Shown here one piece after another: positions 1-10,675 of a stretch of 64,000 bases of DNA. Positions within the stretch are counted from its first letter, which is position 1; every line of letters begins with the position of its first letter. The stretch spans positions 1 to 64,000 of the forward strand of contig NCSJ02000195.1 in the NCBI GenBank assembly GCA_002812745.2. Direction: 5' to 3'. The notes beneath the pieces were generated by a model, which ran no database searches, was not told where the DNA came from, and saw nothing but the letters and a program-made list of their open reading frames with translations. This DNA comes from Scytalidium lignicola (lineage: Eukaryota; Ascomycota; Leotiomycetes). Made by a program: the position numbers and the translations under genes.

Positions 1-90
1 GCGTGGGACAGAATCAATCAATTGCTTACTATACAACGCGTTTCTACACTTGTTTTTCGTGCTATTTTACCGTTAGATATCGAATGCAAT

Positions 91-630
91 ATGCCACGTC
101 CAAAATCCAAAAAAACGACCAAAAAAGCGCCTTCCAAGAAGTCGAAACAGCTCCCAAACCCCTCAACCCCTATTCAACGACCTAGAATTCGACTTATATC
201 TCGAACTCTTGCTTTAACAGAACAATTACCGTCTTCTGTAGTTGTTATATCTTCAGAGGCTCTAGTTGAACGTTCATCAAGTGTTTTGCTGTCCTTTTTG
301 CACCCCAATTTGCCCTCCGATTCGACTAATACACAACGACTGGCTAGAACATCTTTACCTTCAGCACCTTTACCTGAACGCAATATAGAGTTCCAAATAA
401 AGGTATATTTCGAAGGAAAGATTACTACATCTTATGCATATATGGTCAATCTGAACAACCTTCACTGTCTTCAATATAAATTGATTGTTGTAGAAGGAAA
501 GGAGTTTGTAGTTGACTATACAATGTATAGACATATACAAGGGGTTCTAAGAGGTAAAGATATGTTAGTATGTAGTTATGGTGTTGAGAGGAAACTTATT
601 GTATCTGAAATATACTATAATGATCGATAG
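91..630 (+). pseudogene. Accessory ORF of the Tc1/mariner-like element, copy 1 (function unknown)
   Basis: An open frame of 179 codons starts at the ATG at 91, just inside the left TIR. The protein begins with a lysine/proline-rich basic stretch (MPRPKSKKTTKKAP...), then a Ser/Pro-rich linker, then a hydrophobic-patterned region beginning IEFQIKVYFEGK. The same layout, with MPPKK at the start and LKFRIKVFFKG later, is seen in the second element copy at 42971-43399, so the reading frame is a shared element gene and not chance. Downstream of 630 the same kind of sequence continues but is broken by many stops, so the original protein was longer. I recognise no known domain. A DNA-binding or accessory transposition protein is possible from the basic N-terminus, but that is inference only. 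Confidence 0.6.
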
Positions 631-2251
631 TAACATCTTGAAAAGATATTCAAGAATAAAGTTGCTAAAAAGGAGGAGATTCTTCGAATTGACATCAAAT
701 ATGCTATCAATTTCGACTTATATGATGAATTACCTCTTGAAATAACATATAAGCTTACTTTGAAATATGTATTTTCAGCTTTAATAGACGAAAATGCACT
801 TGAACAAGAAGATATTAAATAAGAATTAATACTTAAAAAACGGTAGTTAACGACAAATATTCAACTTGATGAACTACAACAAAAGATATGAAAGAACTTA
901 GAATATAGTATAAGGTTTACTTTATTTGATTTTCATTGATGTGATGATTTTTCTTGTTATAATTTCGAAAAACTATATTATAACATGATTAATAAAGATT
1001 ATAATACTCTTCATCTTGTTGTCGACAGCAAAATAGCTAAAGAATAAGCGGTTGAAATTCACAAAGGTAGAGTAACTCTTGAAAGACCTTTTATGAAGGT
1101 AATTGTTATAATAATGGTTTATAACAAGCAATATAAGCAAAGGAAGGATGTCAAAAAGAGGTTGAATTCAGAGGTTTTGTCAATTATAACAATAATTCCA
1201 AGTAATTATATTATATATAATTTCAGTAATAATAGCATGCTTTATAATATTCTAGTAATAGAATCATGATATACAATACTTATATTCTTGAATTAATCAA
1301 CAGCCTAAAATCAAAATAGGCTATCTAATAAGGAATTCACTTACTTATCAAGTTTATTTTAACTAACTGTTAACAACGAAAAATTAATCTTATCTTTCCA
1401 AATATATGTACATGTTGAAATGTTATAATATATGCAAGATACAAAGCTTAAGAAGGTGTTTGAGATCTTATTAGCTCAAGATATTTCTCCTATGTAATTA
1501 AATAAGTTGGAAGATGATAAAATCAAGTTGTTTTCATTATTATAAGGAAAGGTTATAGATATGAAACTATATATTTTAAGATGGAAAAAAGTATATAAAC
1601 AAGAAATTTTAATTGATTTTGTAGATATTAATGATTAACCAATAATATTATATTATTCTTCTTCAGCTCCTTGATAACTAACATGGCAAAAGTGGCTATA
1701 AGTGTTTTTAATAGTCTTTAGACTATTATATCTCCTAACTTCGTTAATACTTATATATAATATATCCTTGAATTCTGCAATGGTAGAATGATAGGAATTA
1801 TAATGTCAACAAAGCCATTTCTTCAGATCACTAAAACTCTCTTTGATTAGGTTTNAAAAAAGGATAATATAGTGGTAAAAATCTAAGTAAAATTCCCTTT
1901 TTATCATACATAGTTTAAAGTTGTTGTTTTTGATAAATTTTACAATTATCCATGATTAATACTGACTTTTCATATGGTTAGAGATTACACAGTAATAATA
2001 CATCTGTAGTAATCTAATTTTCGAATACCTCCATTGTTATACTCCTTTGTAAAGTGATAGTAGAAATATATCTTTTTACTGTATATACTGGTAATATTAA
2101 CTACTTCTCTGACTGTTTTAACTACTTCTTCTTCTTTGTTGGTATTCTTATAAGTGCTTATTTATATTTCTGGTCNTTTTGTACGTTCGTTGCTTGTAGA
2201 TTCATCTACAAATATAAGTTGATTAGCTGTAAAGTTTGCAGATTTAATATA

Positions 2252-2776
2252 CTAATTATCGATGAGAAGTTGATTTTGTTGAGTGGTAATATATTCAAGC
2301 TTTTTATAAGTAATATTCAGCTTCTTTAAAAGCTTCGAAATCGTTGATTGGTTAAGCTTTATGTTGAATTCGTTGTATATAAAGTTTGTAACTTCATCTT
2401 GATATAAATCATTTGACATATATATAACTTCTTTTATCGCTTGTTCGATATCTGGTGTTATTACTGAAGAACGACTAGCTTTTCTTCTTAAATTTACCTT
2501 AATTGTTCTGTTGGTTTTTAGCTTTCGAGCAATATATCGAACAGTTTTATAGGAGATGTCAAAAGTGGTAGCAATTGTGTATTTATTGTCGTTGGTATTC
2601 AGGAGAGTACATTCGATGGCTTTCACGGTCTCTGGAACAAGCTTAGGCGTTATAAAAGAGTTGTATATGCTGAAAAAGTTGATATTATGATGGGAATTGT
2701 AACATATAAGCAAATGGCATGAAAAACAAGTGTAGAAACGTGTTGTATGGTAAGCAATTGATTGATTCTGTCCCAC
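2252..2776 (-). pseudogene. Tc1/mariner-type transposase N-terminus (degenerate)
   Basis: The frame reads through a helix-turn-helix pair typical of Tc1/mariner transposases: a first HTH around TIATTFDISYKTVRYIARKL and a winged second HTH around NIKLNQSTISKLLKKLNI. Past the stop near 2252, the same strand still shows a first-catalytic-Asp-like motif (LIFVDEST, about 2205-2190), followed by an ambiguous base (2176) and several stops. The catalytic DDE core is therefore not intact. No in-frame ATG is seen at the expected start, and RIP changes could have removed it. It points toward the accessory ORF at the other end of the element. Inactive transposase, family assignment from the HTH pattern and TA target. 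Confidence 0.7.
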
Positions 2777-2796
2777 GCATTACTTTTCTATGGTAT

Positions 2797-2817
2797 GTGC
2801 ACCAAAAAGTGGTGCAC
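2797..2817. repeat. Perfect palindrome in the transposon terminal region
   Basis: Two 8-base arms, GTGCACCA and TGGTGCAC, flank a 5-base AAAAG spacer. It lies 45 bp inside the element's right end. A decayed form of the same hairpin sits at the matching place in copy 2 (around 42840-42856), so it belongs to the element. It may be a transposase-binding site or a cruciform, which is inference. Confidence 0.6.
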
Positions 2818-2862
2818 GGGGCTCTTTTTCGCGAAAAAACAGGCTGAATTGGAATATGACAG

Positions 2863-3332
2863 TATCTGCACTGTATTACTTAAGGGTAAAGTCAACTTCC
2901 TTCAAACATCACCTCGACCTTATTTTATCCCTTAAAAGACAGCAGACAACATGACACTGCCAGAGACGCCTTTGAAGCAAGGAAAATAATTGCGATACCT
3001 CGTCTGACAAACTTAATGGATATCATTACTTCACAATATGCTATGCGACAGTAATTCTTATCATATTCATTTTATTTTTCAATTCTCGCAAACCACATTT
3101 ACTCAACTACGTCCGGCATTCTCTTAATGGTGTGTGGAGTTTCCCTAGCCTCTGGACGACTAATCGCACTTTGTTATTTATCTTACTCTGCGGTTAGATC
3201 CTGGTACTCCATCGACGTCCTTTCGTGTGTCGTGTTATACCCAAGAAAATACTTCCATCCGTAGTCGGAAATACTTCCCATCCTTAATATTAGCCGAGGC
3301 TTCTCTCATCGGGAATCCGGACTATTTTTAGA
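2863..3332. other. Intergenic, no gene seen
   Basis: About 470 bases between the transposon's TA target site and the Zn2Cys6 gene. I see no coding stretch, only the probable upstream region of the regulator. Confidence 0.6.
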
Positions 3333-5891
3333 ATGTCCTCAAGTTCATTGACATCTCAGACGAAGTGGAAAGGCGGCGTTCGTCGCAATCGAGTAATAAC
3401 AAGCTGCCAGTTGTGTCGTATACGGCGAATTAAATGTGATAGAACCCATCCCGTGTGCGGCAGCTGTTCGAAGAATAGTACAGCATGTGTCTGGGCGGGA
3501 AATACTCCGAAATCATCTCCCACGACGCAGCGCACCCGTCAGCAACGGGCGCGCGAGGAAGCCTTCGACGCTGAATTCAGTCAGCTGCAGGATGATATCC
3601 CGAAAGGCAAATCTGACGACTTTGCGACTGGCAATCTCGACGATGACCGAGATGCAGAATCATCGCAAGGGGATAACCCGAGAAGCCCGCGTCCTGGATA
3701 TCTGACACTTCAGAACGGAGGGAGATCACGATACGTGTCTGATACTTTCTGGGCAAACATCGGTAATGAAGTCAGTTTAATTGTTGCTTCATCTTTCCAT
3801 CCACTAAGAATTTGTAGGTTGTGGAGCTAGATGAGCTCCTTTCTAACGTTCCCACGTTTCCGTTACCCCTTTGCTACTGTGGTCTTGCTCCATACAAGCA
3901 GCTTCACGGTTCCACTGGCACCCAGTCTGACAATGAAAGTACAACTGTCATGTCAAACAAGAAAAATAAAGCTAGCGTCGACTCCGAAGACCGTTGTGAC
4001 CTGATGTATTCATTGGCACAGCTGCTTAATATGCTTCCGCCAAAAGAGATCTGTGACAATCTTTATCAGAATTTCTTGGACATTATTCATCCTATTACGC
4101 CATTACTACATATACCAACTTTTCAGTCACAATACACACGCTTCTGGCAGTGGTTTCTTTCCTGGGACCGCGAAGAGATCCCGACCGGCATTCTGGCCGA
4201 GACACCAAGCTTTCTGCCTCTTCTCTTTGCTGTGCTCTTCGTAGGATCATTTGGACAACCCACCCCGCTTTTCAATCAAGATTCTACAGAAGCATCGCTC
4301 TCCGCGATGACAACTCAGTTGTACAAGCTTCATTCCCATGCTCTCTCACTGGTATCCTTCCCTCAGAATCCAACGATCTACTCACTGATCGCGTACCTCA
4401 TGGCTCAGAATCTTTTGATTCGCGAGGAAGAAAGCCTAAGTTCTTGTTCGTATCTTAGTGTGGCATTGAGAATTGCCCAGGCCATGGGGCTCCATCGAGA
4501 TAGTGCACTTTTCAAGCTTGATCCAATACAAGCAGAGATACGACGTCGTATCTGGTGGCATATCATCCATACTGACATCATGACATGTCTCTCGTCTGGC
4601 TTGCCACCTTTAATGGTAGTTGACAACGTTTATGACACGCGCATGATAAGTGAGGTCAAAGATGAATGCATTGGGATCTCTGAGAATGATGGACTTGATC
4701 AGAAACAGAGGCAAAATTGTGCTAAGTCAGCAAGTTTAGAAAATAATATTTCTACTCCTGATAGCCAGATGCTTGACATTCGCTATGTTGTCGCAGTCGG
4801 CCGATATAAGCTGACTGCCCTCATTAGAAAGATTCTTCGCCATCAATTTGATGTCCGGCCGAAGTCTATGAAAGATTTTGCTGCCTTGAAGAAACTTGTT
4901 GATGAACAGAGCTCTGAGACATTGACTCGTATCAAACAAATAGCGGTGATGCAGCTTACACCTAAGGCTTCCTGTCATCAAGATCTTGGGGCAAGTTCGA
5001 CTCATAGTAGAGACTCTAAAGATATGACTAGCGTGGCTTTCCAGACTTGGGCACAAAAATTGCTCTCCTTGATGAATCATAGAGCCTACTGTATGCTCTA
5101 TCAACCTTTATTAAAAGGAGAATTTGGCGGCTTGAATAGTCTTGTACGGAAAGAGTAAGCTTCATTCAGTCATCATTCCACAACGGTACTATTTTTCACT
5201 AACAGTTATACAAAGTGCCATACACCATTGCCACTCTTACGTTGAGAATTTCCTAGATATGTGCACAACTCCAGAATTTCGTCCATTCTACTGGCTCTAC
5301 CCCGGGACTTACCAACCGCTCCAGGCGATGGCCATCTTGTTAGCTGATGTACTGAAGAGTCCACACTCTGCTGAAGCGCAGCATTCTCGAACACTTGTCG
5401 AGAGACTCTTTTCTATGGTTGGCTCTGATGGCGTCGGGTGGTACAAGGAAAGCAATCCCAGGAGGAGCCTTTCAACTGCTGGCAAGGAGGTGTGGAAAAT
5501 GCTGCGACGGTTACGACGGCAAGCTTGGAAAAAAGCCGGAATTGATCCTGATATGGTGTGGATGGATGGTAACTTTGAGCATGGCGCCGAGGCTTCTGAA
5601 GAGACTTCAACTATAGAATTGGCACCTCAGTTGCTGGGTCAAGTTGCGGATAAGGCGTCCGAGCCGGAAATTAGGGTTCCTGCATATGAAGACATCCCTA
5701 CGGTAAAAGAATCCTCCACGGACAATGTCCTAGTAGAGTTCTTAACAAATAATGCCGACCTCTACGTGGAGAATCCGACTTTACCAAGTCAATTTACACA
5801 GGGCGAAGTTGACTACCTTGACTGGAGCGAATGGGATTCTCTCGTTGATAGATTCTTTAACATGCCAGATCCAGGACAAATAAACTTTTAA
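3333..5891 (+). CDS. Zn2Cys6 fungal transcription factor
   Basis: Three exons, 3333-3770, 3818-5154 and 5216-5891, give 816 aa; both introns (47 and 61 bp) have GT-AG ends and keep frame. The Zn2Cys6 binuclear cluster is complete and canonical: C25, C28, C35, C42, C45, C52 (CX2CX6CX6CX2CX6C). An acidic, charged linker follows. After residue 200 comes a long region resembling the fungal_trans middle homology region (IIHPITPLLHIPTF..., and RRRIWWHIIHTD, a classic pattern in this family). The C-terminus is acidic and may be an activation region. The gene ends 43 bp from the convergent FMN oxidase gene, so it may be a local regulator of it; that link rests only on position. A nuclear DNA-binding regulator is secure; its target is not. 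Confidence 0.9.
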
Positions 5892-5934
5892 TATTTTTCT
5901 AGTTTTACAACTAGAACCTTGTTCAAGCAACTCC

Positions 5935-7437
5935 TTAAATCTGTGAAAGCTCTGCAATCAGATTGGATGAATTCGGCAGGGAATCAATAGTAGTTCCATC
6001 GATTTGCTCAATGCTCTGGAAACCAGCAACCTCCATCAAGATATCAAATTCAGCCAGGAGACTTTTGAGGACATGGCGTACGCCGTGCTCGCCTGCAATA
6101 CTAAGTCCCCAAACCCAAAGCCGGCCGATGAAGACGAATTTTGCGCCGAGAGCAAGTGCTTTAAAAACATCAGATGCACTGCGAACACCCGAGTCATACA
6201 TGATCTATGTGGCGTGGTATCAGTACCAATTCCTTAGTCTATGGATATCTTCCGTGCTCACGTATGTCTTATCACCAACTGCATCCACGATTTTTTCCAG
6301 CATATCCAGACTGGCTACAGCACCGTCAACCTGTCGACCGGCATGATTGGAGACAACTATGCTGTCAACTCCCCTATCTCTAAGTTAGCAGATGAACGGG
6401 TGCTAAGAGATAATTCCAACATACAGCTCAACGGCCTTTTTCGCATCTTCCACACTCTGGATGCCTTTTAAGCAGAATGGCCTTCCACCACTGATTCTCT
6501 TCCACTGCTCCATAGTCCACTTCATCTTTTCCCAGGTATGCGCTCGTCCATGCCAGATATTCTCGTCGATCCATTTTGCACCTGCCTCTTTTGGATTTTT
6601 CTTAGGGTCAATACCTGCCTCCTTCAGCCGCTTCTGAAAAACTGGATCCTGAAGACCCAAGTCTCCAGCACCGTGCTCGTGGTAGAAAGCGTAATTGCCA
6701 GTGAAAACATCGTTATGCCGCCAACCAAGGGACCAAGTATCCGTTGTAAGCATACACGCATCAAACCCGGAGTCATATGCTCTCTGTAGCATGGATATAC
6801 AAACCTCGTCATCATGACTCTGATACAGCTGGAAGAAGCGCGGGCCGTTTCCGTTTGCTTTGCCGACATCTTCGATGCTATAACTACCGGCCGATGAGAG
6901 GCAGTATAGGAGATTTAACTCTTGCGCTACTTTTGCCACGGAAAGCTCGCCAGTTGGATGGTAGATGCGATTTATCCCAATTGGCGCAAATCCTATGGGG
7001 GCAGAGACACGATGACCGAATATCTCGGTCGCGGTATCTCTAGTGTTGGTATCCACCAACATTCGAGGGATAATGCGGTGCCGGTAGAAAGCTTGTCTGT
7101 TGGCCAGGTGGGTCCAGGATAAGCCAGCGTTGCAGGAGGAATAGTACCTAGCCACATCATCAGTATCCTCATATGCCTTGAAGCGAAAAGAGATATTAGC
7201 GAATTGACGTACCATCCACCCTGAGAGAGCTTTTCCTTGGCCAATTTCTCGATTTCAGCTGGGTCTTGAGTGTATGTATTAGATCGAACTAACTGAGAGA
7301 GAGGGTTGCGAGTCTTCCTTACCAGTATTGAAGATCGGATATTTCCCGTCATTTGCATTCCAGAATGATTCCCGCTGGTACAGAGCCCATTGAGGCGTCG
7401 CTCGGGATTGGATATTTGGGTTTTTTGGATCAGACAT
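5935..7437 (-). CDS. FMN-dependent 2-hydroxy-acid oxidase / lactate 2-monooxygenase-like
   Basis: Five exons on the minus strand, 7437-7323, 7264-7213, 7147-6425, 6373-6262 and 6204-5935, join into 423 aa with all four introns GT-AG and in frame. The start at 7437 gives MSDPKNPNIQSRATPQWALY, as expected for fungal members. Family hallmarks are RIIPRMLVD near the N-terminus, APIGFAPIGI (FMN-binding region), the substrate/FMN-side segment VSNHAGRQVDG with the likely catalytic base His, and YDSGVRSASDVFKALALGA plus FIGRLWVWGL for the FMN phosphate. The family oxidises L-2-hydroxyacids such as lactate to 2-oxoacids (oxidase or dehydrogenase) or, in lactate monooxygenases, onward to acetate. The exact substrate cannot be read from sequence. 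It is probably cytosolic or peroxisomal; no signal peptide is seen, and the C-terminus (SQI) is not a clear PTS1. Confidence 0.9.
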
Positions 7438-7603
7438 GTCAGTGCTTAGAGAATTGGGTTTTATATACTAGATATGATGATATGTATTTTGTGCGTTGAA
7501 ACTTCAAGATTGATGTCCAAGTAATAAGGCCAACTACTTGCTTTATATAGTTCCTATCTCGTTTTACTCATCGAGGTAAATTGTGCTCATGCGATTGTCT
7601 TTA

Positions 7604-7707
7604 CGCACGAAAGCTCGTGCGAAAAGAATGTCCTAAAACTTGCACGATCACCATTCAAAGTCCTAACGAGGATGTATGACGTATGAAACAAGCACAACTT
7701 CTCGTGC
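7604..7707. promoter_or_regulatory. Cluster of four GCACGA/TCGTGC motifs upstream of the oxidase gene
   Basis: Within 105 bp the hexamer GCACGA occurs at 7605-7610 and 7642-7647, and its complement TCGTGC at 7615-7620 and 7702-7707. The first pair forms a perfect inverted repeat, CGCACGA and TCGTGCG, with a 4-base spacer (7604-7621). The last site is itself near-palindromic (CTCGTGCGAG). The cluster lies about 170-270 bp upstream of the oxidase start. Inverted short sites with a small spacer suit a dimeric binuclear-cluster regulator, possibly the one encoded next door, but no binding is shown. Confidence 0.4.
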
Positions 7708-10675
7708 GAGAGTTGGCGCAATGTGAATTGGCCAATGAGAGAGATAGGTAATCCACAATTATTAAACGCCTATGATTATTAAGCTATAAATTTCTTTTAA
7801 CTAGTTGACCTGTCTTATTTAATATGTCCCCGTTATACTCCACAGAAGTCGGACAATGAAAGAGTATGGAAGATAAATAGGTTCGGTGGGAGCGAATGTT
7901 GGAGGCTGTTGTGGCTATCAAGTTACATGTACTATGCCACCAGAATGGGTATGGGTTGTATCCTTGCAACGGAGGATTGAGTAAAGTCATCATTATGGCA
8001 AGTACTGAGATACAATAATGTAAGTATTAGATCCTCTGTAGTTAGAGTGGAGGTAAATTGTTCACAGTTTCGGCTGTGAGCATGTCCATTAAATCGTCTC
8101 ATCATACTCTAATGTCTGCCTTTACTATAGCAACTAACTAGCCATAATTATTCTTCTCTTATCATATAAGCGGTAAATTTTAACGTTTATTGGACACTTG
8201 TACACTGTGCTTGTTATATATTAGTAGTTTGAATGTCTTACATAAAAGCATATCTGTGCTTAGCTATTGCGAAAAGAGGAATGCAACGATTTGGTCGAAT
8301 TTTCGGTTCGAACACTTCCCTAATCCCACTCTATAGCGGAGATTCTGCGGGTCTTCTACTAGTCAGGGCCAACGGTAATGCTGTTGATAATATATCTATA
8401 TAAGTAGCATGGAATTCCTTGATGACGGGTTAAAGGTAGCAAGATTATTGTCAGTTGAGTTTTCACGTCATTGGATTGGATTACCTCAATGGTCCGTCCT
8501 TCACACATCATTCGACACACTTTCTAAATATTCTATAAAGATTCCTCGAGTACTACTCAACAATTACAATCTTGAGTTTGGAAGCTTTACTTATTCCACG
8601 TGCCATAGCTGATAAGCGGAAAGCCGGAACATGCACAATATTCTATTGAGTTTGTGCAGCACCTGATGGCTAACAAGTGTTTATTATTCCTTCTCCGAAT
8701 GCACTCAGTCAGGAAATTTGCACATTTGTCAATACTCAAATACATATGTAAGCGCGTTGTAGTTACATTTCTGTCTGGCCTTTTAATTACTACTCGTTAA
8801 CTTGCACTCAATATTCTGCAGTTTATCATTGAGTATTTAAACTGGAGTTCTGCTAAAGGCATGGCATGGAAAGCCTCTGAAGTGTACTGCGTGCACGCGT
8901 TCGTTCATTCAAACAAGTACTATTCAAAACATGAACTGGAACCTTGTGTTAGTCAAGAAAAGAAATGCGAAATATTCTTGTAGATTTATCTCGGATGACA
9001 ATACCATCAAAAGATCATCTCAAAGCCCACGTTAACTTTTTACAATACTGACCCATTAGGTTCAGGCAATCAGACAATATATCTCAAAGATGATACTGAA
9101 GGTTCTCATGAGAAGACACTCGATTATCAGAGACTGCTCTATCCTGGCCATTGCTTCTCGCTTGACAACAAGATTCTTATATCGCTTTCGAGATATTTGA
9201 GGATCTAACTCTGCTATGCCAATAAAGGAATTCATACACAATATACAAGTGCTTAGAGCTCAATCTTGCCATTGGCTTTCGGTATAGAGTTGCTGGTATC
9301 TAAGAGTACTAGCCTGGATAAAGTTGACGGAGACAGTTATTTGCATTGCAATCGGGATTTGTAGCTGCGTAGACCGGATTTTCCCTCTCCGCAACGAATT
9401 AGATAGATTCTGCCAGCGCTAATTTACCGTAAAAAAATTAAGAGTGGACTGTACCTATAAGTGGGGTGGATAGATCGGATGAACACCTTAGAGTAACATC
9501 GGTGTCTCTGCTATGAACATTTCAACCTGAAGCATTTCAGCCTGTTACTGTAAGATGAAACTAAGCCGAATCTATCCGTTTACTACGAAGGCTTATCTTT
9601 AACTCTTTTGGAGGACATTCTAGGTTCAAGCACCACCTTACCCTTAGATCCCAACTAAAGACTAAAATTCATTATTTTTAAGGATGAAACCTTCCAAATC
9701 CAGAAAACTGAAGGAAAATGGCTCTACTGCCCTTTTAAGTGGAAACAATCCGAAGCCCCTCAGTCCCTTTAAGCTCGGTTCCAACCACCGGCTCGCTTTA
9801 TCACTAATTACAAAGCAACACACACGAGAGAAGATATAGATATATGCCGCGCCCCATATCGTGTTCTCATAGATTTGCCGTCGTTCAAGCTTCCGTTTTC
9901 GAACTTAGGGTTAAATGCAGTGCTGATGCTTACGGTGCCTAACTTGAACACAGAGACAGAAAGCCATGTGATAAAGATACGTCAAAATAAGCTTTCCACC
10001 TACCTAGACTAAAATAAACTGATACAGCGATTAACAGAATATGATCATCTCCCAGATCCTCAGGCCATCAGTTAAAGTAAGTAGATAAGATACATTAATT
10101 TTTATTCAGAAAGCTACGACAGGGCAATGTGATTCTTCGCTTTACCCCCCATTCCATGATGCACAGATCACGTCTTTCAATATGCATCTAATTAGCAGGG
10201 GTTCTCAACTGCAGCAATCTAGTTACACCAGTTCTTGCTTATCGGTTTTCTTCCTCATAGATTAGGTCTCTGAAAGAGGAAGGCGAGAAACCGGAAGGTA
10301 GTAGCGAATGTTCTTGGCAACATGGAATACCCTCATGGAACACACTCACCGCCTAGATGCGAGCATCAAAGTCTATTTTCACACATGCACGTTTAGCATT
10401 AGTGCTTAATTCAATATCAAAGTGGAACGTAGATATTTTGACACCTTCTACAACCGTAATGGCCACAGGCCAACATGACAGCTTCGGCTTTTTCCTTTTC
10501 ATATTGTCTCTATCACACATCATTGAGTTAATGGCACCGCGTCTTAAATAACCGGATCTCAAGAGGGATGACCAAGCTAGTATAATGAGGGGGAACAAGC
10601 TACGTAGTATAGCTCATCTACTTATATAAATGAAGCTCTCTAGCCATTGAAAAATTGCTAGTTTGGCAAGGCAAA
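7708..10675. other. Long gene-free stretch (about 3 kb)
   Basis: No frame here shows family features, splice-linked exons or a continued reading frame; the open stretches near 7784-7993 and 8409-8612 look random. Base composition is moderately AT-rich. The last 60 bases before the subtilase carry a TATA-like TATATAAAT at about 10622-10630, which is likely that gene's promoter. Confidence 0.5.

Larger units (their letters stand above)
1..2862. mobile_element. Tc1/mariner-like DNA transposon, copy 1, long TIR, two ORFs (left end outside window)
   Basis: The first 66 or so bases return, inverted, at about 2713-2778, differing mainly by C/T and G/A changes. Beyond that repeat, 2779-2862 matches (inverted) the outer end of a second copy at 42798, and similarity stops at a TA dinucleotide in both (2863-2864 and 42796-42797). 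The true right end is therefore 2862, next to a TA target site as in Tc1/mariner elements, and the true left end should lie about 84 bp before the window. This gives an element near 2.95 kb with TIRs of about 150 bp. It carries an accessory ORF on + (91-630) and a transposase remnant on - (2252-2776). The interior is very AT-rich and full of stops, which fits RIP. The ambiguous bases at 1855 and 2176 lie inside it. Confidence 0.85.

Noticed and set aside
8300..8335. GGTTCGAAC stretch resembling a tRNA B box
   Set aside because: No A box or cloverleaf arms could be formed around it.
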